Positions 31,156 to 40,070 of a stretch of 64,000 bases of DNA are shown one piece after another. Source of the DNA: JACVRW01 sp963803085 (GTDB lineage Bacteria; Actinomycetota; Thermoleophilia; Solirubrobacterales; Thermoleophilaceae); contig CAWDLE010000021.1 in NCBI GenBank assembly GCA_963803085.1, forward strand, positions 243,730 to 307,729, written 5' to 3'. Position numbers and translations under genes: made by a program. Positions within the stretch are counted from its first letter, which is position 1; the number at the start of each line of letters is the position of its first letter. The notes under the pieces are model-generated. The model did no database searches. It saw only the letters and a list, made by a program, of their open reading frames with translations, and was not told the origin of the DNA.

Positions 31156-31364
31156 TGAAGGCAGACATTCATCCGGAGTACGGCCCCTCCCACGTGCGCT
31201 GCACGTGCGGCAACGAGTTCTGGACGCGCTCCACAAAGCCCGAGCTGCACGTCGAGATCTGCTCGAACTGCCACCCCTTCTACACGGGCCGTCAGAAGCT
31301 CGTGGACACCGGTGGCCGCGTCGAGCGTTTCCGCCGCCGCGCCGCGCGTTCGCGCCGCGGTTAA
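31155..31364 (+). CDS. rpmE: 50S ribosomal protein L31
   Basis: A 69-residue L31 of the zinc-containing (C+) type: MKADIHPEYGPSHVRCTCGN, with the ligands in CTCGNEF and EICSNCHPFYTGRQK. GGAGAGG lies 4 nt before the ATG, and TAGACT (31139-31144) 10 nt before it, so an own promoter inside the gpsA end is likely. It begins the conserved rpmE-prfA-prmC-tsaC-glyA-atp gene order. The C-terminus is Arg-rich. Confidence 0.95.
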   Translation: MKADIHPEYGPSHVRCTCGNEFWTRSTKPELHVEICSNCHPFYTGRQKLVDTGGRVERFRRRAARSRRG

Positions 31365-31413
31365 GGCCTAGACGCGCCGCAACTTAGAGCCAGCGCGGGC
31401 GTTCTCATCACGC

Positions 31414-32148
31414 ATGCGTTTCCGGCTCCTTACAGCCGCTCTGACGACCGCCGCCCTCGTGGCGGCGGCGTCGGCTGCTGGCGCGGGCAGCCCGCCCGCG
31501 AGCGTCAAGGTGGCGAGCTGCTCGGTCGCCCAGCACTCGGCCGCGTTCTACGCGCGCATGAAGCTCGTGGACGGCGCCCAAACCATGGCCCTGCGCTTCA
31601 CCCTGCTCGTGAAGACCGGCTTGGAGGGCGACAAGGTCGTGAAGGCGCCGGGCCTGCGGCGCTGGCACCGGTCGAAGCCGGGCGTGGTCTCGCTGCGCTA
31701 CCGCCAGGCCCTGCGCAACCTCGGCGAGAACGCCAGCTACCGGGCCAGGGTCGACTTCCGCTGGTACTCCCCGTCCGGCGCTGAGGTGCTGCGCGCGCAG
31801 CGGCGCTCCGCTCGCTGCCGGCAGTTCGTGGCGCTCCCGAACCTCGTGGCGAAGCTCACTGATGTCCGCCGGGCGAAGGTGCCGGGTGTGATGCGATACG
31901 AGTCGGTCGTAAGCAATACGGGTGACGCGAGCGTGGCCGCGGCGCCACTGAGGCTGACCGTGGACGGCAACGTGGTGGACACGGTCTCGCTCTCCCTGGG
32001 TCCGCACCAGGAGCGGACCGTCGTGATCCGCGGACCCAAATGCAAGCGGCTCGCGCGCGTGGACGCCGACCCCGAGAAGGCCATCGCGGAGACCTCCGAG
32101 GCCGACAACGCGCACGAGCTGACCTGCACCGCTCCGGCCGCGCGCTGA
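31414..32148 (+). CDS. Secreted CARDB-like protein
   Basis: A 244-residue exported protein of unknown function. The signal peptide MRFRLLTAALTTAALVAAAS is followed by a beta-rich domain, then a second domain resembling CARDB/Ig-fold: VMRYESVVSNTGDASVAAAP, then RLTVDGNVVDTVSLSLGPHQ and SEADNAHELTC. Cysteines at CSVAQH, SARCRQ, GPKCKR and LTCTAP could pair. It interrupts the usual rpmE-DUF1385 order. No clear ribosome-binding site or -10 is seen before the ATG. Confidence 0.6.
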   Translation: MRFRLLTAALTTAALVAAASAAGAGSPPASVKVASCSVAQHSAAFYARMKLVDGAQTMALRFTLLVKTGLEGDKVVKAPGLRRWHRSKPGVVSLRYRQALRNLGENASYRARVDFRWYSPSGAEVLRAQRRSARCRQFVALPNLVAKLTDVRRAKVPGVMRYESVVSNTGDASVAAAPLRLTVDGNVVDTVSLSLGPHQERTVVIRGPKCKRLARVDADPEKAIAETSEADNAHELTCTAPAAR

Positions 32149-32181
32149 GCAAACGGTTGAGGCGTTCGGTCGACCCGCCGA

Positions 32182-32187
32182 TACGAT
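32182..32187 (+). promoter_or_regulatory. -10 element (TACGAT) of the DUF1385 gene
   Basis: TACGAT ends 7 nt before the GTG at 32195 and overlaps the ATG at 32186. A -35-like TTGAGG lies at 32157-32162 (19-bp spacing). This favours the GTG. Confidence 0.4.
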
Positions 32188-32194
32188 GAGTGCG

Positions 32195-33223
32195 GTGAGT
32201 TCCCCCACCTCCACGAACGGCGCCGGGCCCGAAAGGGACCGCGAGGCCAGCACAGACGCGCCCATCGGTGGCCAGGCCGTGCTGGAGGGCGTGATGATGC
32301 GCGGCATCTCCACGTGGGCCGTGGCTGTCCGCAAGCCGACGGCCGAGCAGCTCGCCGAGGGCGGCGCAGACTCCAAGGTGGGGGCGAAGGGTGAGATCGA
32401 GGTGATCTCCGAGCCGCTCGTCTCCTGGACGAAGCGCCACCGGCTCCTGAGGGTGCCGGTCGTGCGCGGCGTGGTTGCGCTAGGCGAGTCGCTCAAGATC
32501 GGCTTCCGGGCACTGGGCATCTCCGCCAACGCGCAGATGCCGCCCGACGACGCCGGCAAGCAGCAGGACATCGGCGGCGGCGCCTGGATGGGCACGATCG
32601 TCTTCGCGCTTCTGTTCGCGGTCGGGCTCTTCTTCCTGCTCCCCGCTGGCCTGACCAACCTGTTCTCGGATTCGATCCCGAACGGGTTCGTCTTCGTCTT
32701 GATCGAGAAGCTCGTCCGGATCAGCATCTTCCTCGGCTACCTGGTGCTGATCTCACGGATGCCGGACCTTCAGCGTGTGTTCGAGTACCACGGCGCGGAG
32801 CACAAGACGATCTCCTGTTACGAGGCGGGCGAGCCGCTCGTCCCCGAGAACGCGCAGCGCTACTCGCGCTTTCACCCGCGCTGCGGGACGAGCTTCCTAC
32901 TGCTGGTGATGATCGTCGCCATCGTCGTGTTCGCCCCGCTCGGCAAGCTCGACTGGCAGTGGCTCTTCATCTCACGAGTGGTCGGCATCCCGGTCGTGGC
33001 CGGGCTGGCCTTCGAGCTCATCAAGTGGTTCGGCAAGAACCGGACCAAGCGCTGGGCCCGCATCCTGATGTGGCCCGGCATCCAGCTCCAGCGTCTGACC
33101 ACGCGGGAGCCCGACCTGCCCCAGCTCGCGGTGGCCATCGCCGCGCTCGAGGCCGTGCTCGCGGTGGAGAACCCGCGCGCCGCGTCCGAGGAGGACAAGG
33201 TCGGCATGGAAGTCGTGGCGTAG
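32195..33223 (+). CDS. DUF1385 membrane protein
   Basis: A 342-residue member of the DUF1385 family, whose metal-dependent function is unestablished. The family hallmark IGGQAVLEGVMMRG is at about residue 25. Other conserved blocks are FRALGISANAQ, RVFEYHGAEHKTISCYEAGE, YSRFHPRCGTSFLLLV and ISRVVGIPVVAGLAFELIKW. Several TM helices are present (IVFALLFAVGLFFLLPAGL and later). It usually sits between rpmE and prfA, as here. The start may instead be ATG at 32186; the -10 element TACGAT argues for the GTG at 32195. Confidence 0.88.
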   Translation: MSSPTSTNGAGPERDREASTDAPIGGQAVLEGVMMRGISTWAVAVRKPTAEQLAEGGADSKVGAKGEIEVISEPLVSWTKRHRLLRVPVVRGVVALGESLKIGFRALGISANAQMPPDDAGKQQDIGGGAWMGTIVFALLFAVGLFFLLPAGLTNLFSDSIPNGFVFVLIEKLVRISIFLGYLVLISRMPDLQRVFEYHGAEHKTISCYEAGEPLVPENAQRYSRFHPRCGTSFLLLVMIVAIVVFAPLGKLDWQWLFISRVVGIPVVAGLAFELIKWFGKNRTKRWARILMWPGIQLQRLTTREPDLPQLAVAIAALEAVLAVENPRAASEEDKVGMEVVA

Positions 33224-33258
33224 GTTTAGCCGAGCGCCTCTCGCGAAAGCATCAACAC

Positions 33259-34272
33259 ATGGGCGCCGTGCTCCTTAGCGGCGCCACGGGATTCGTGGGA
33301 AGGGAGATTCTGTCGCGCTTTCTCGAGCGCGGCGATCACCACATTTTCGCGCTCGTGCGCGCCGAGAACGACCATCAGGCCGCTGCGCGGCTGCCGGCTC
33401 ACGATCGCGTGACGGCGGTCGCCGGGGATATCGAGCAGGCTGATCTGGGCCTCGCCGGCGCGACACGCGATCTGCTGAGCCGCGAGGTCACGACGGTGCT
33501 GCACTGCGCTGCATCGGTCTCCTTCGACCTGTCGCTCGAGAAGTCGCGCGCGGTGAACGTGGAGGGCTCGCGGCGGATGCTTGAGTTCGCGCGTAGCTGC
33601 GACCGGCTAGAGCGCTTCAGCTACGTCTCCACCGCCTACGTGGCGGGCGAGCCGGGCGGTCTGTTCCGCGAGGACGAGCTGGCGGTCGGCCAGCGCTTCC
33701 GCAATCCCTACGAGCGCTCGAAGTTCGAGGCCGAGCTGGCGCTTCGAAGCGAGGGCCGCGACCTGCCGCTTCAGATCCTGCGCCCGAGCATCGTCGTCGG
33801 GGACAGCAGCACCGGCCGCACCACCTCCTTCAACGTCCTCTACGGGCCCCTGAAGGCCTTCGCGCGTGGCGCGGTCCCGGCGATTCCCGCCCGGCGCGAC
33901 GCGCCCGTGGACATCGTGCCCGTGGACTACGTGGCGGACCGCGTGCACGAGCTGGCCACGCACGGCCCGGACGGCACGTTCCACCTGGTGGCGGGCCGGA
34001 ATGCGACGACGGTCGGGCGGCTGCTCGAGATGTCCTCCGAGGAGCTCGGGTGCGCGCAGCCCACGGTGATGTCGCCGCGCTTGTACCGCAGCTGGGTGCA
34101 TCCGTGGCTGCGCTGGAAGTACCGCGGGCTGCGCCGGATGGAGGTCTACTTCCCCTATTTCGCCATGCGCGTGCGCTTCGACGACCGGCGCCTCGGGCCC
34201 GGTCCGCGCGTTGAGGGTTACTTCCACCGGCTCGTGCGCTACGCCCAGGCAGCGGGGTGGGGGCGGAGCTAG
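33259..34272 (+). CDS. SDR-type NAD(P)-dependent reductase (thioester-reductase-like)
   Basis: A 337-residue extended SDR resembling the NAD_binding_4 domain of fatty acyl-CoA/thioester reductases. GATGFVGREI forms the nucleotide site, TVLHCAASVSFDLSLEKSRA and NVEGSRRMLEFA are typical of this group, and the catalytic YxxxK is NPYERSKFEAELA. ILRPSIVVGDSSTGRT and VPVDYVADRVHELA follow. It could reduce an acyl thioester or modify a lipid-linked substrate; no carrier domain is attached. It lies 18 nt before prfA, within the otherwise conserved core-gene order, so it looks like a lineage-specific insertion. Confidence 0.8.
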   Translation: MGAVLLSGATGFVGREILSRFLERGDHHIFALVRAENDHQAAARLPAHDRVTAVAGDIEQADLGLAGATRDLLSREVTTVLHCAASVSFDLSLEKSRAVNVEGSRRMLEFARSCDRLERFSYVSTAYVAGEPGGLFREDELAVGQRFRNPYERSKFEAELALRSEGRDLPLQILRPSIVVGDSSTGRTTSFNVLYGPLKAFARGAVPAIPARRDAPVDIVPVDYVADRVHELATHGPDGTFHLVAGRNATTVGRLLEMSSEELGCAQPTVMSPRLYRSWVHPWLRWKYRGLRRMEVYFPYFAMRVRFDDRRLGPGPRVEGYFHRLVRYAQAAGWGRS

Positions 34273-34276
34273 GCCC

Positions 34277-34282
34277 TACCCT
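34277..34282 (+). promoter_or_regulatory. -10 element (TACCCT) of prfA
   Basis: TACCCT ends 7 nt before the GTG at 34290. It sits between the reductase stop and prfA and selects the GTG over the upstream in-frame ATG at 34257 inside the reductase gene. Confidence 0.5.
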
Positions 34283-34289
34283 TGTCTGC

Positions 34290-35345
34290 GTGATCGAGAA
34301 GCTCGTGGAGCAGATCGAGGGACGCTTCGCCGAGCTGTCGGAGCAGATGGCGGATCCGGAGGTGATCTCGGACCAGCGGCGCTACGCGGAGGCGGGCCGC
34401 GCCTACCGCACGCTCGAGCGCGCCCATGGGCTCGCTCAGGAGTGGCTGCGCGCGACGGATGACGCCGCGGGTGCCCGCGAGCTGATCGCGGAGGACGGTG
34501 ACGACTCGGAGCTGAGGGAGATGCTCCGCAACTCCGAGGAGCGGATCGGCGAGCTCGAGGAGGAGATCCGGCTCGCCATGGTCGAGCCCGACCCGAACGA
34601 CGACCGTGACGTGATCGTGGAGATCCGGCCCGGCGCCGGCGGCGAGGAGGCCGGGCTGTTCGCGGCCGACCTCTACCGCATGCTCGACCGCTACGCCGAG
34701 CGACGCGGGTTCAAGACCGAGCCGATCGAAATCGGCGAGGGCCATTTCACCTTCGCGGTCAAGGGCCAGGGCGCCTACAGCGTCTTCAAGTACGAGGGCG
34801 GGACGCACCGGGTGCAGCGCGTGCCGGAGACGGAGTCGCAGGGCCGCATCCACACGTCCACCGCGACGGTCGCGGTGCTCCCCGAGGCCGAGGACGTGGA
34901 CGTGCACATCGACCCCAACGACCTCCAGATCGACGTCTACCGCTCCTCCGGTCCCGGTGGTCAGTCGGTGAACACCACCGACTCGGCCGTCCGCATCACG
35001 CACAAGCCCACCGGGCTCGTGGTGTCGATGCAGGACGAGAAGTCTCAGCTTCAGAACCGCGACAAGGCAATGCGCGTGCTGCGCGCGCGGCTGCTCGAGC
35101 GCGAGATGGCTGCGCAGCAGGCCGAGCAGGCTGCGGCGCGGCTGGCCCAGGTGGGCTCGGGCCAGCGCGCAGAGAAGATCCGGACCTACAACTTCCCGCA
35201 GGACCGCGTGACCGACCACCGGGTTGGTCTCACGAAGGGCAACCTGCCCGGCGTGCTCAGCGGCGAGCTCGACGACTTCACAGCAGCGCTCGAATCCGAG
35301 GAGAAGCGCCGGATGCTCGAGGCCGCCGAGACGGTCAGCAGTTGA
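34290..35345 (+). CDS. prfA: Peptide chain release factor 1
   Basis: A 351-residue RF1 terminating translation at UAA/UAG. The catalytic GGQ is in YRSSGPGGQSVNTTDSAVRI. Other markers: VIVEIRPGAGGEEAGLFAAD and KYEGGTHRVQRVPETESQGR, then HTSTATVAVLPE. It heads the tightly coupled series prfA-prmC-tsaC-glyA. Its TGA overlaps the TTG start of prmC, the enzyme that methylates this very GGQ glutamine. Confidence 0.96.
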   Translation: MIEKLVEQIEGRFAELSEQMADPEVISDQRRYAEAGRAYRTLERAHGLAQEWLRATDDAAGARELIAEDGDDSELREMLRNSEERIGELEEEIRLAMVEPDPNDDRDVIVEIRPGAGGEEAGLFAADLYRMLDRYAERRGFKTEPIEIGEGHFTFAVKGQGAYSVFKYEGGTHRVQRVPETESQGRIHTSTATVAVLPEAEDVDVHIDPNDLQIDVYRSSGPGGQSVNTTDSAVRITHKPTGLVVSMQDEKSQLQNRDKAMRVLRARLLEREMAAQQAEQAAARLAQVGSGQRAEKIRTYNFPQDRVTDHRVGLTKGNLPGVLSGELDDFTAALESEEKRRMLEAAETVSS

Positions 35346-36136
35346 TCGTCCGGGAGGCCATCGAGGCAGCCACGGACGCGCTTGACGCGTCGGGCTGCGC
35401 CTCTCCGAAGCTCGACGCTCAGCTCCTGATCGCCGATGCGCTGGGGGTCAGGCGCGAGCGGCTCTTCCTCGACCCGGACATGGAGATCCCGCCGCCGGCC
35501 GCACGTGTGATCGCCGAGAACGTGCGCAGGCGCAACGAACGCGAGCCGGTGGCCTACATCCTCGGCCGCAAGGGGTTCCGCAACATCGAGCTGATGGTGG
35601 ATCCGCGGGTGATGGTGCCGCGGCCGGAGAGCGAGCTGCTGGTGGAGGCCGCGCTCGACCTGCCGGAGGGAGCTCGGGTGCATGACGTCGGAACCGGCTC
35701 GGGCGCGATCGCGCTGGCACTGCTCGACGAGCGCCCCGATCTTCAGGTGAGCGCATCCGAGGTGTCGCCGGATGCGGTCGAGGTCGCGCGCGCGAACGCG
35801 GCGCGGCTGGGGCTGCCGCTCGAGGTCGAGGTGGTGGACGGCGTGCCGCCCGGCGACTACGACCTGGTGATCGCGAACCTGCCGTACGTCCGCGACGACC
35901 GCTGGGAAGGCCTCATGCCGGAGATCAACCGGTACGAGCCGCGCGTGGCGATCACCTCGGGAACCGAGGGGCTCGATGCGATCCGCGAGCTGATCGAAGC
36001 GATGCCGTCCGGCACGCGCGTGGCCCTGGAGCACCATCACGATCAGGCCGACGAGATCCGCGAGCTCCTGGACGAGCCCGTCTCCTACCCCGACCTTTCG
36101 AGCTGGGACCGCATCACCGTCGGCCGCGTGCCGTGA
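35342..36136 (+). CDS. prmC: Release factor glutamine methyltransferase
   Basis: A 264-residue SAM-dependent PrmC/HemK that N5-methylates the GGQ glutamine of RF1 and RF2. The N-terminal helical domain is followed by PVAYILGRKGFRNIELMVDP and VMVPRPESELLVEAAL; the SAM motif is VHDVGTGSGAIALALL. The substrate-binding NPPY motif is present as the variant NLPYVRDDRW. The TTG start overlaps the prfA TGA, and its TGA overlaps the tsaC GTG, implying translational coupling on both sides. Confidence 0.93.
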   Translation: MIVREAIEAATDALDASGCASPKLDAQLLIADALGVRRERLFLDPDMEIPPPAARVIAENVRRRNEREPVAYILGRKGFRNIELMVDPRVMVPRPESELLVEAALDLPEGARVHDVGTGSGAIALALLDERPDLQVSASEVSPDAVEVARANAARLGLPLEVEVVDGVPPGDYDLVIANLPYVRDDRWEGLMPEINRYEPRVAITSGTEGLDAIRELIEAMPSGTRVALEHHHDQADEIRELLDEPVSYPDLSSWDRITVGRVP

Positions 36137-36744
36137 CGCACGAGGAGGTCGAGACCTTCGAGCGCTGCATCTCGGTGGGCGGGGTCGCGCTGTTCCCGGC
36201 CGACACGGTTTACGGGCTCGCCACCGAGCCGGACTCCCGCGAGGGGGTCGACCGGATCTACCGGCTCAAGGGTCGCGCCACCGACATGCCCGCGGCGGTG
36301 ATGTTCTTCGACCTCGCTCTAGCCCTCGCGGCGCTGCCCGAACTCGGCCCGCGAACGCGCGAGGCGGTCGAGCGCCTGCTTCCGGCAGCGCTGACCCTCC
36401 TGGTCCCAAACCCGGCGCGGCGCTTCCCGTTGGCGTGCGGGCCGGAGCCCGAGCGGCTCGGCGTGCGCGTACCGCTGCTGGAGGGGGAGCTCGCCCCGCT
36501 CTCGGCGGTGAGCTGGCCGGTGCTCCAGTCGAGCGCGAACCGCAGCGGCGGGCCTGACGCCGCGCGCCTAGCCGATGTCGACGAGGAGCTGCGCGCGGGC
36601 GTGGACCTGATCCTCGACGGCGGCGAGTTGCCCGGCACTGCGTCGACCGTCGTTGACCTAACGAGCTACGAGCAGGACGGCTCGTGGGAGGTCGCGCGAG
36701 CGGGGGCGGTACCGCTTGAGGCGGTGCTACGGTGGATCCGATGA
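36133..36744 (+). CDS. Threonylcarbamoyl-AMP synthase (TsaC/Sua5/YwlC family)
   Basis: A 203-residue YrdC-domain enzyme making threonylcarbamoyl-AMP for the tRNA t6A modification. The conserved VALFPADTVYGLATEPDS, RIYRLKGRATDMPAAVMFFD, ERLLPAALTLLVPNP and LQSSANRSGGPDAARLADVD are visible. It is short (no C-terminal Sua5 domain), hence TsaC-like. The GTG start overlaps prmC and the TGA overlaps the glyA ATG. The prfA-prmC-tsaC-glyA order is widely conserved. Confidence 0.92.
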   Translation: MTHEEVETFERCISVGGVALFPADTVYGLATEPDSREGVDRIYRLKGRATDMPAAVMFFDLALALAALPELGPRTREAVERLLPAALTLLVPNPARRFPLACGPEPERLGVRVPLLEGELAPLSAVSWPVLQSSANRSGGPDAARLADVDEELRAGVDLILDGGELPGTASTVVDLTSYEQDGSWEVARAGAVPLEAVLRWIR

Positions 36745-38027
36745 GCGACCTGAGTCCCGATTACTTCACGAAGCCAGTCGCCGAGGTCGATCCGGAGATC
36801 GCCCAGGTGCTCAAGGACGAGGCCGTTCGGCAGGAGCGAACCCTCGAGATGATCGCCTCCGAGAACTTCGTTCCGCAGGCGGTCCTCGACTGCCAGGGCT
36901 CGGTGCTCACCAACAAGTACGCCGAGGGCTATCCCGGGCGCCGCTACTACGGCGGCTGCGAGTACGTGGACGTCGCCGAGCAGCTGGCGATCGACCGCGC
37001 GAAGGCTGTCTTCGGCGCCGACCACGTGAACGTGCAGCCGCACTCGGGGGCGCAGGCGAACTCGGCCGCGTACATGGCGCTGCTCGACCCGGGGGACCGC
37101 ATCCTCGGCATGAAGCTCGACCATGGTGGCCACCTGTCGCACGGCATGAAGATCAACTTCTCCGGGCTCTACTTCGACATCGTGGCCTACGGCGTGCGCG
37201 AGGAGGACTCGCGGCTCGACATGGACGAGCTGGCGCAGATCGCCGAGGACTCGAAGCCGAAGCTGATCATCGCCGGGTGGTCGGCATATCCGCGCCAGCT
37301 CGACTTCCAGCGCTTCCGCGAGATCGCCGACTCCGTGGGAGCGATCCTGTTGGCGGACATGGCCCACTTCGCGGGCCTGGTGGCCGCCGAGGAGCACCCG
37401 AGCCCCGTGCCGTACTGCGACGTGGTCACCACCACCACGCACAAGACCCTCGGCGGCGGCCGCGGCGGGATGATCATGTGCCGCGAGGAGTACGCCAAGA
37501 AGATCGACTCGCGCGTGTTCCCCGGACACCAGGGCGGGCCGCTGATGCACAACATCGCGGGCAAGGCCGTCACGATGAAGATCGCGCAGTCGGACCTGTT
37601 CCGCGAGCGCCAGCGGCGCACGCGTGAGGGCGCGGCGATTCTCGCCGAGGAGATGGTGAGCGCCGGTGTGAACGTGCTCACCGGCGGCACAGACGTTCAC
37701 CTCGTGCTCGCCGACCTGCGCGAGTCCGAGCTCGACGGCAAGCAGGCCGAGGATCGCCTGGACGAGATCGGCATCACCGTGAACCGCAACGCCGTGCCGT
37801 TCGATCCGCGTCCGCCGGCCGTCTCGTCGGGGCTGCGGATCGGCACCCCGGCGCTCGCCACGCGCGGCTTCCAGGCGGACGACTTCCGTGAGATCGGCCG
37901 CGTGATTGGCGAGGCGCTCAGCGGAGACTTCTCGGATACCAAGCGAAGCCAGCTGTCTGAGCGCACCCGCGCGCTCGCCGACAGTCACCCGCTCTATCCG
38001 CAGCTCGCCGAGGCCGCCGTCGCCTAG
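36741..38027 (+). CDS. glyA: Serine hydroxymethyltransferase
   Basis: A 428-residue PLP enzyme interconverting serine and glycine with transfer of a one-carbon unit to tetrahydrofolate. Key stretches: LEMIASENFVPQAVLDCQGS, NKYAEGYPGRRYYGG, NVQPHSGAQANSAAYMALL and the PLP lysine in TTTTHKTLGGGRGG. It starts with ATG at 36741, overlapping the tsaC stop. The TAG at 38025-38027 is followed 4 nt later by the FetA-like frame. Confidence 0.97.
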   Translation: MSDLSPDYFTKPVAEVDPEIAQVLKDEAVRQERTLEMIASENFVPQAVLDCQGSVLTNKYAEGYPGRRYYGGCEYVDVAEQLAIDRAKAVFGADHVNVQPHSGAQANSAAYMALLDPGDRILGMKLDHGGHLSHGMKINFSGLYFDIVAYGVREEDSRLDMDELAQIAEDSKPKLIIAGWSAYPRQLDFQRFREIADSVGAILLADMAHFAGLVAAEEHPSPVPYCDVVTTTTHKTLGGGRGGMIMCREEYAKKIDSRVFPGHQGGPLMHNIAGKAVTMKIAQSDLFRERQRRTREGAAILAEEMVSAGVNVLTGGTDVHLVLADLRESELDGKQAEDRLDEIGITVNRNAVPFDPRPPAVSSGLRIGTPALATRGFQADDFREIGRVIGEALSGDFSDTKRSQLSERTRALADSHPLYPQLAEAAVA

Positions 38028-38031
38028 TCCG

Positions 38032-38649
38032 ATCTTCGAGCTCGAGGGCATCGGCCTGGCCCGCGACGGGAGGCCGGTGCTGGACGGGGTGAGCCTGACC
38101 ATCCCATCCGGCTCCACCGCGGTGGTCGGGCCCTCCGGGGCAGGCAAGTCGACGCTTCTGCGGCTGCTGAACCGGCTCGCCGACCCGGACGAGGGCATTG
38201 TCCGCTTCCACGACACGGACGTCCGCGAGCTCGACCCGCTCGAGCTGCGCCGGCGCGTGGGGCTCGTCCCGCAACTGCCGGCGCCGATTCCGGGCACCGT
38301 TGCCGAAAACGTCTCCTTCGGCCCGCGCCTGCACGGCGAACAGGTCGATCCGGAGCGGCCGCTCGAGCTGGCAGGGCTCGACGCGAGCTTCGCCGAGCGC
38401 GACGCCTCGCGGCTGTCGGTGGGCGAGCAGCAGCGCGTGATGCTTGCGCGGGCCCTCGCGCTTGAGCCGGAGGTGCTGCTGCTGGACGAGCCGACAGCAT
38501 CGCTTGACGCCGCTGCCACCGGTGCGGTGGAGGACGCCCTGCGGAACCTGCAGGGCGTCTCGCTCGTGCTCGTGACCCACGACCGCGCCCAGGCCGACCG
38601 GCTCACCGAGCGAGCGATCGAGCTCGAGGGAGGCAGGGTCGCGAGGTGA
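38032..38649 (+). CDS. FetA/YbbL-like ABC ATPase, apparent ATC start
   Basis: A 205-residue ABC ATPase: Walker A VGPSGAGKSTLLRLL, signature LSVGEQQRVMLARALAL, Walker B VLLLDEPTASLD, H-loop LVTHDRAQADR. The Q-loop segment is LVPQLPAPIPGTVAENVSFG. With the FetB-like permease that overlaps it (GTGA), it forms a putative metal exporter. No ATG, GTG or TTG precedes the ATPase core after the glyA stop; the plausible initiator is ATC at 38032, 4 nt after that stop. Starting further upstream would run antisense-free but out of frame through the glyA end. Confidence 0.85.
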   Translation: MFELEGIGLARDGRPVLDGVSLTIPSGSTAVVGPSGAGKSTLLRLLNRLADPDEGIVRFHDTDVRELDPLELRRRVGLVPQLPAPIPGTVAENVSFGPRLHGEQVDPERPLELAGLDASFAERDASRLSVGEQQRVMLARALALEPEVLLLDEPTASLDAAATGAVEDALRNLQGVSLVLVTHDRAQADRLTERAIELEGGRVAR

Positions 38650-39422
38650 GCACCACGATCTCGATCACGCTCGGCGAGGTGGCGGCGTCGCTCGTGCTGA
38701 TCGGCCTGGCGATCGCGGTGTCGTTCTGGCGGCGCGCCGAGCTGGAACAGGACATCGCGGTGGCGGTCTTCCGCTCGTTCATCCAGCTCACGGCGGTCGG
38801 CTACGTGATCCAGGCGATCTTCGACACCGACAGCCTCTGGCTCGTTGCGGCCCTCCTGGGCGGGATGGTCGCGTTCGGCACGTGGACCGCGCGCGGCCGC
38901 GCGAAGGGCGTGCCGGAGGTCACCAGGCCGATCGCGCTCGCCCTCGGGGTGGCCGCCGCCGTGACGCTCGGCCTCGTGATCGGCCTCGGCGTGTTCAAGG
39001 CGGAGCCGCGTTATCTGGTGCCGGTCGGCGGGATGGTGATCGGGAACTCGATGACGGCGGTGGCCGTGGCGCTCAACCGGCTTGCCGACGAGATGCACGA
39101 CGGGCGTCGGCAGATCGAGGCGACGCTGGCGCTTGGGGCCACCTCCCAACAGGCGGCGCGCGCAATCGTGGCCCGCAGCCTGCGCTCGGGGATGATCCCG
39201 CTGGTGGACTCCACTAAAACGACGGGGATCGTCTTCTTCCCCGGCACCATGGTCGGGATGCTCTTGGCCGGGGCCGAGCCGGTCGACGCGGTGCGGCTCC
39301 AGATCGTGCTGCTCTGGGTGCTGCTCGGCGCGGTGGCGCTTGCGGCCCTGATCGCTGTGTCGTTGGGCTACCGTGGGTTCTTCACCGATGCCCACCAACT
39401 CCGCGACACTCAGGCTCAATAA
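38646..39422 (+). CDS. FetB/YbbM-like ABC permease (UPF0014)
   Basis: A 258-residue integral membrane protein of the YbbM/FetB family with about seven hydrophobic helices. Family marks: FRSFIQLTAVGYVIQAIF, VPVGGMVIGNSMTAVAVALN, EATLALGATSQQAARAIV and KTTGIVFFPGTMVGMLLAGA. In Escherichia coli FetAB exports iron under oxidative stress; the same role here is inference. The GTG start overlaps the ATPase stop. Confidence 0.9.
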   Translation: MSTTISITLGEVAASLVLIGLAIAVSFWRRAELEQDIAVAVFRSFIQLTAVGYVIQAIFDTDSLWLVAALLGGMVAFGTWTARGRAKGVPEVTRPIALALGVAAAVTLGLVIGLGVFKAEPRYLVPVGGMVIGNSMTAVAVALNRLADEMHDGRRQIEATLALGATSQQAARAIVARSLRSGMIPLVDSTKTTGIVFFPGTMVGMLLAGAEPVDAVRLQIVLLWVLLGAVALAALIAVSLGYRGFFTDAHQLRDTQAQ

Positions 39423-40053
39423 GCCGCGCCTACGCGGCGTGTGGCACCAGTGGGCGTTCTTCGTCTCGGTTGCGATCGGCGCGGCGCTCGTGATTGCGGC
39501 GCCCTCCGGCCAGCCGAGGCTCGCGGCGGCGATCTACGCCTTGACCGTGACGGCTTTGTTTGGCACGAGCGCGCTGTATCACCGGGTCACGTGGGCATCG
39601 GTCGCCGCAAGGCGCTGGATGCGCCGGCTCGACCACTCGATGATCTTCTGCCTGATCGCCGGCACGTACACGCCCTTCGCCCTGTTGGTGCTCGACGGCG
39701 ACCTGGCCACCGTGATCCTGATCGTGGTGTGGGCCGGGGCGCTGGCCGGCGTGCTGATGAAGCTCGTCTGGATCGATGCGCCGAAGGCGCTCGTCGCGGT
39801 GACCTACGTGATGCTTGGCTGGGTCGCGGTCGCCGCCTTTCCGACCATGATCGAGCGGCTGGGCGTGACCGCCTCGACGCTGGTGGCCGTGGGCGGACTG
39901 CTTTACACGCTCGGGGCCCTGGTGTACGCCTTCCAGCGCCCAGACCCGGCGCCGAGCGTCTTCGGGTACCACGAGGTGTTCCACGCGCTCGTGATCCTGG
40001 CCGCGGCCCTCCAGTACGCCGTGATCGCGTTTTACGTGATCCCTGGCTCCTGA
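39388..40053 (+). CDS. PAQR / hemolysin III family membrane protein
   Basis: A 221-residue protein with seven predicted TM helices of the YqfA/hemolysin III (PAQR) family. Metal-site residues are in TSALYHRVTW, RLDHSMIFCLIAGTYTPFAL and GYHEVFHALVILAAALQ. Bacterial homologues are linked to lipid homeostasis; the exact reaction is unknown. The ATG at 39388 overlaps the FetB gene end by 35 bp. Confidence 0.88.
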   Translation: MPTNSATLRLNKPRLRGVWHQWAFFVSVAIGAALVIAAPSGQPRLAAAIYALTVTALFGTSALYHRVTWASVAARRWMRRLDHSMIFCLIAGTYTPFALLVLDGDLATVILIVVWAGALAGVLMKLVWIDAPKALVAVTYVMLGWVAVAAFPTMIERLGVTASTLVAVGGLLYTLGALVYAFQRPDPAPSVFGYHEVFHALVILAAALQYAVIAFYVIPGS

Positions 40054-40070
40054 GCGGCCGGGTCCGTCAC

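Noticed and set aside
36666..39419. A 917-codon minus-strand frame antisense to glyA and FetAB
   Set aside because: Arg/His/Gln-rich, no domain signals, and the plus-strand genes are unmistakable.
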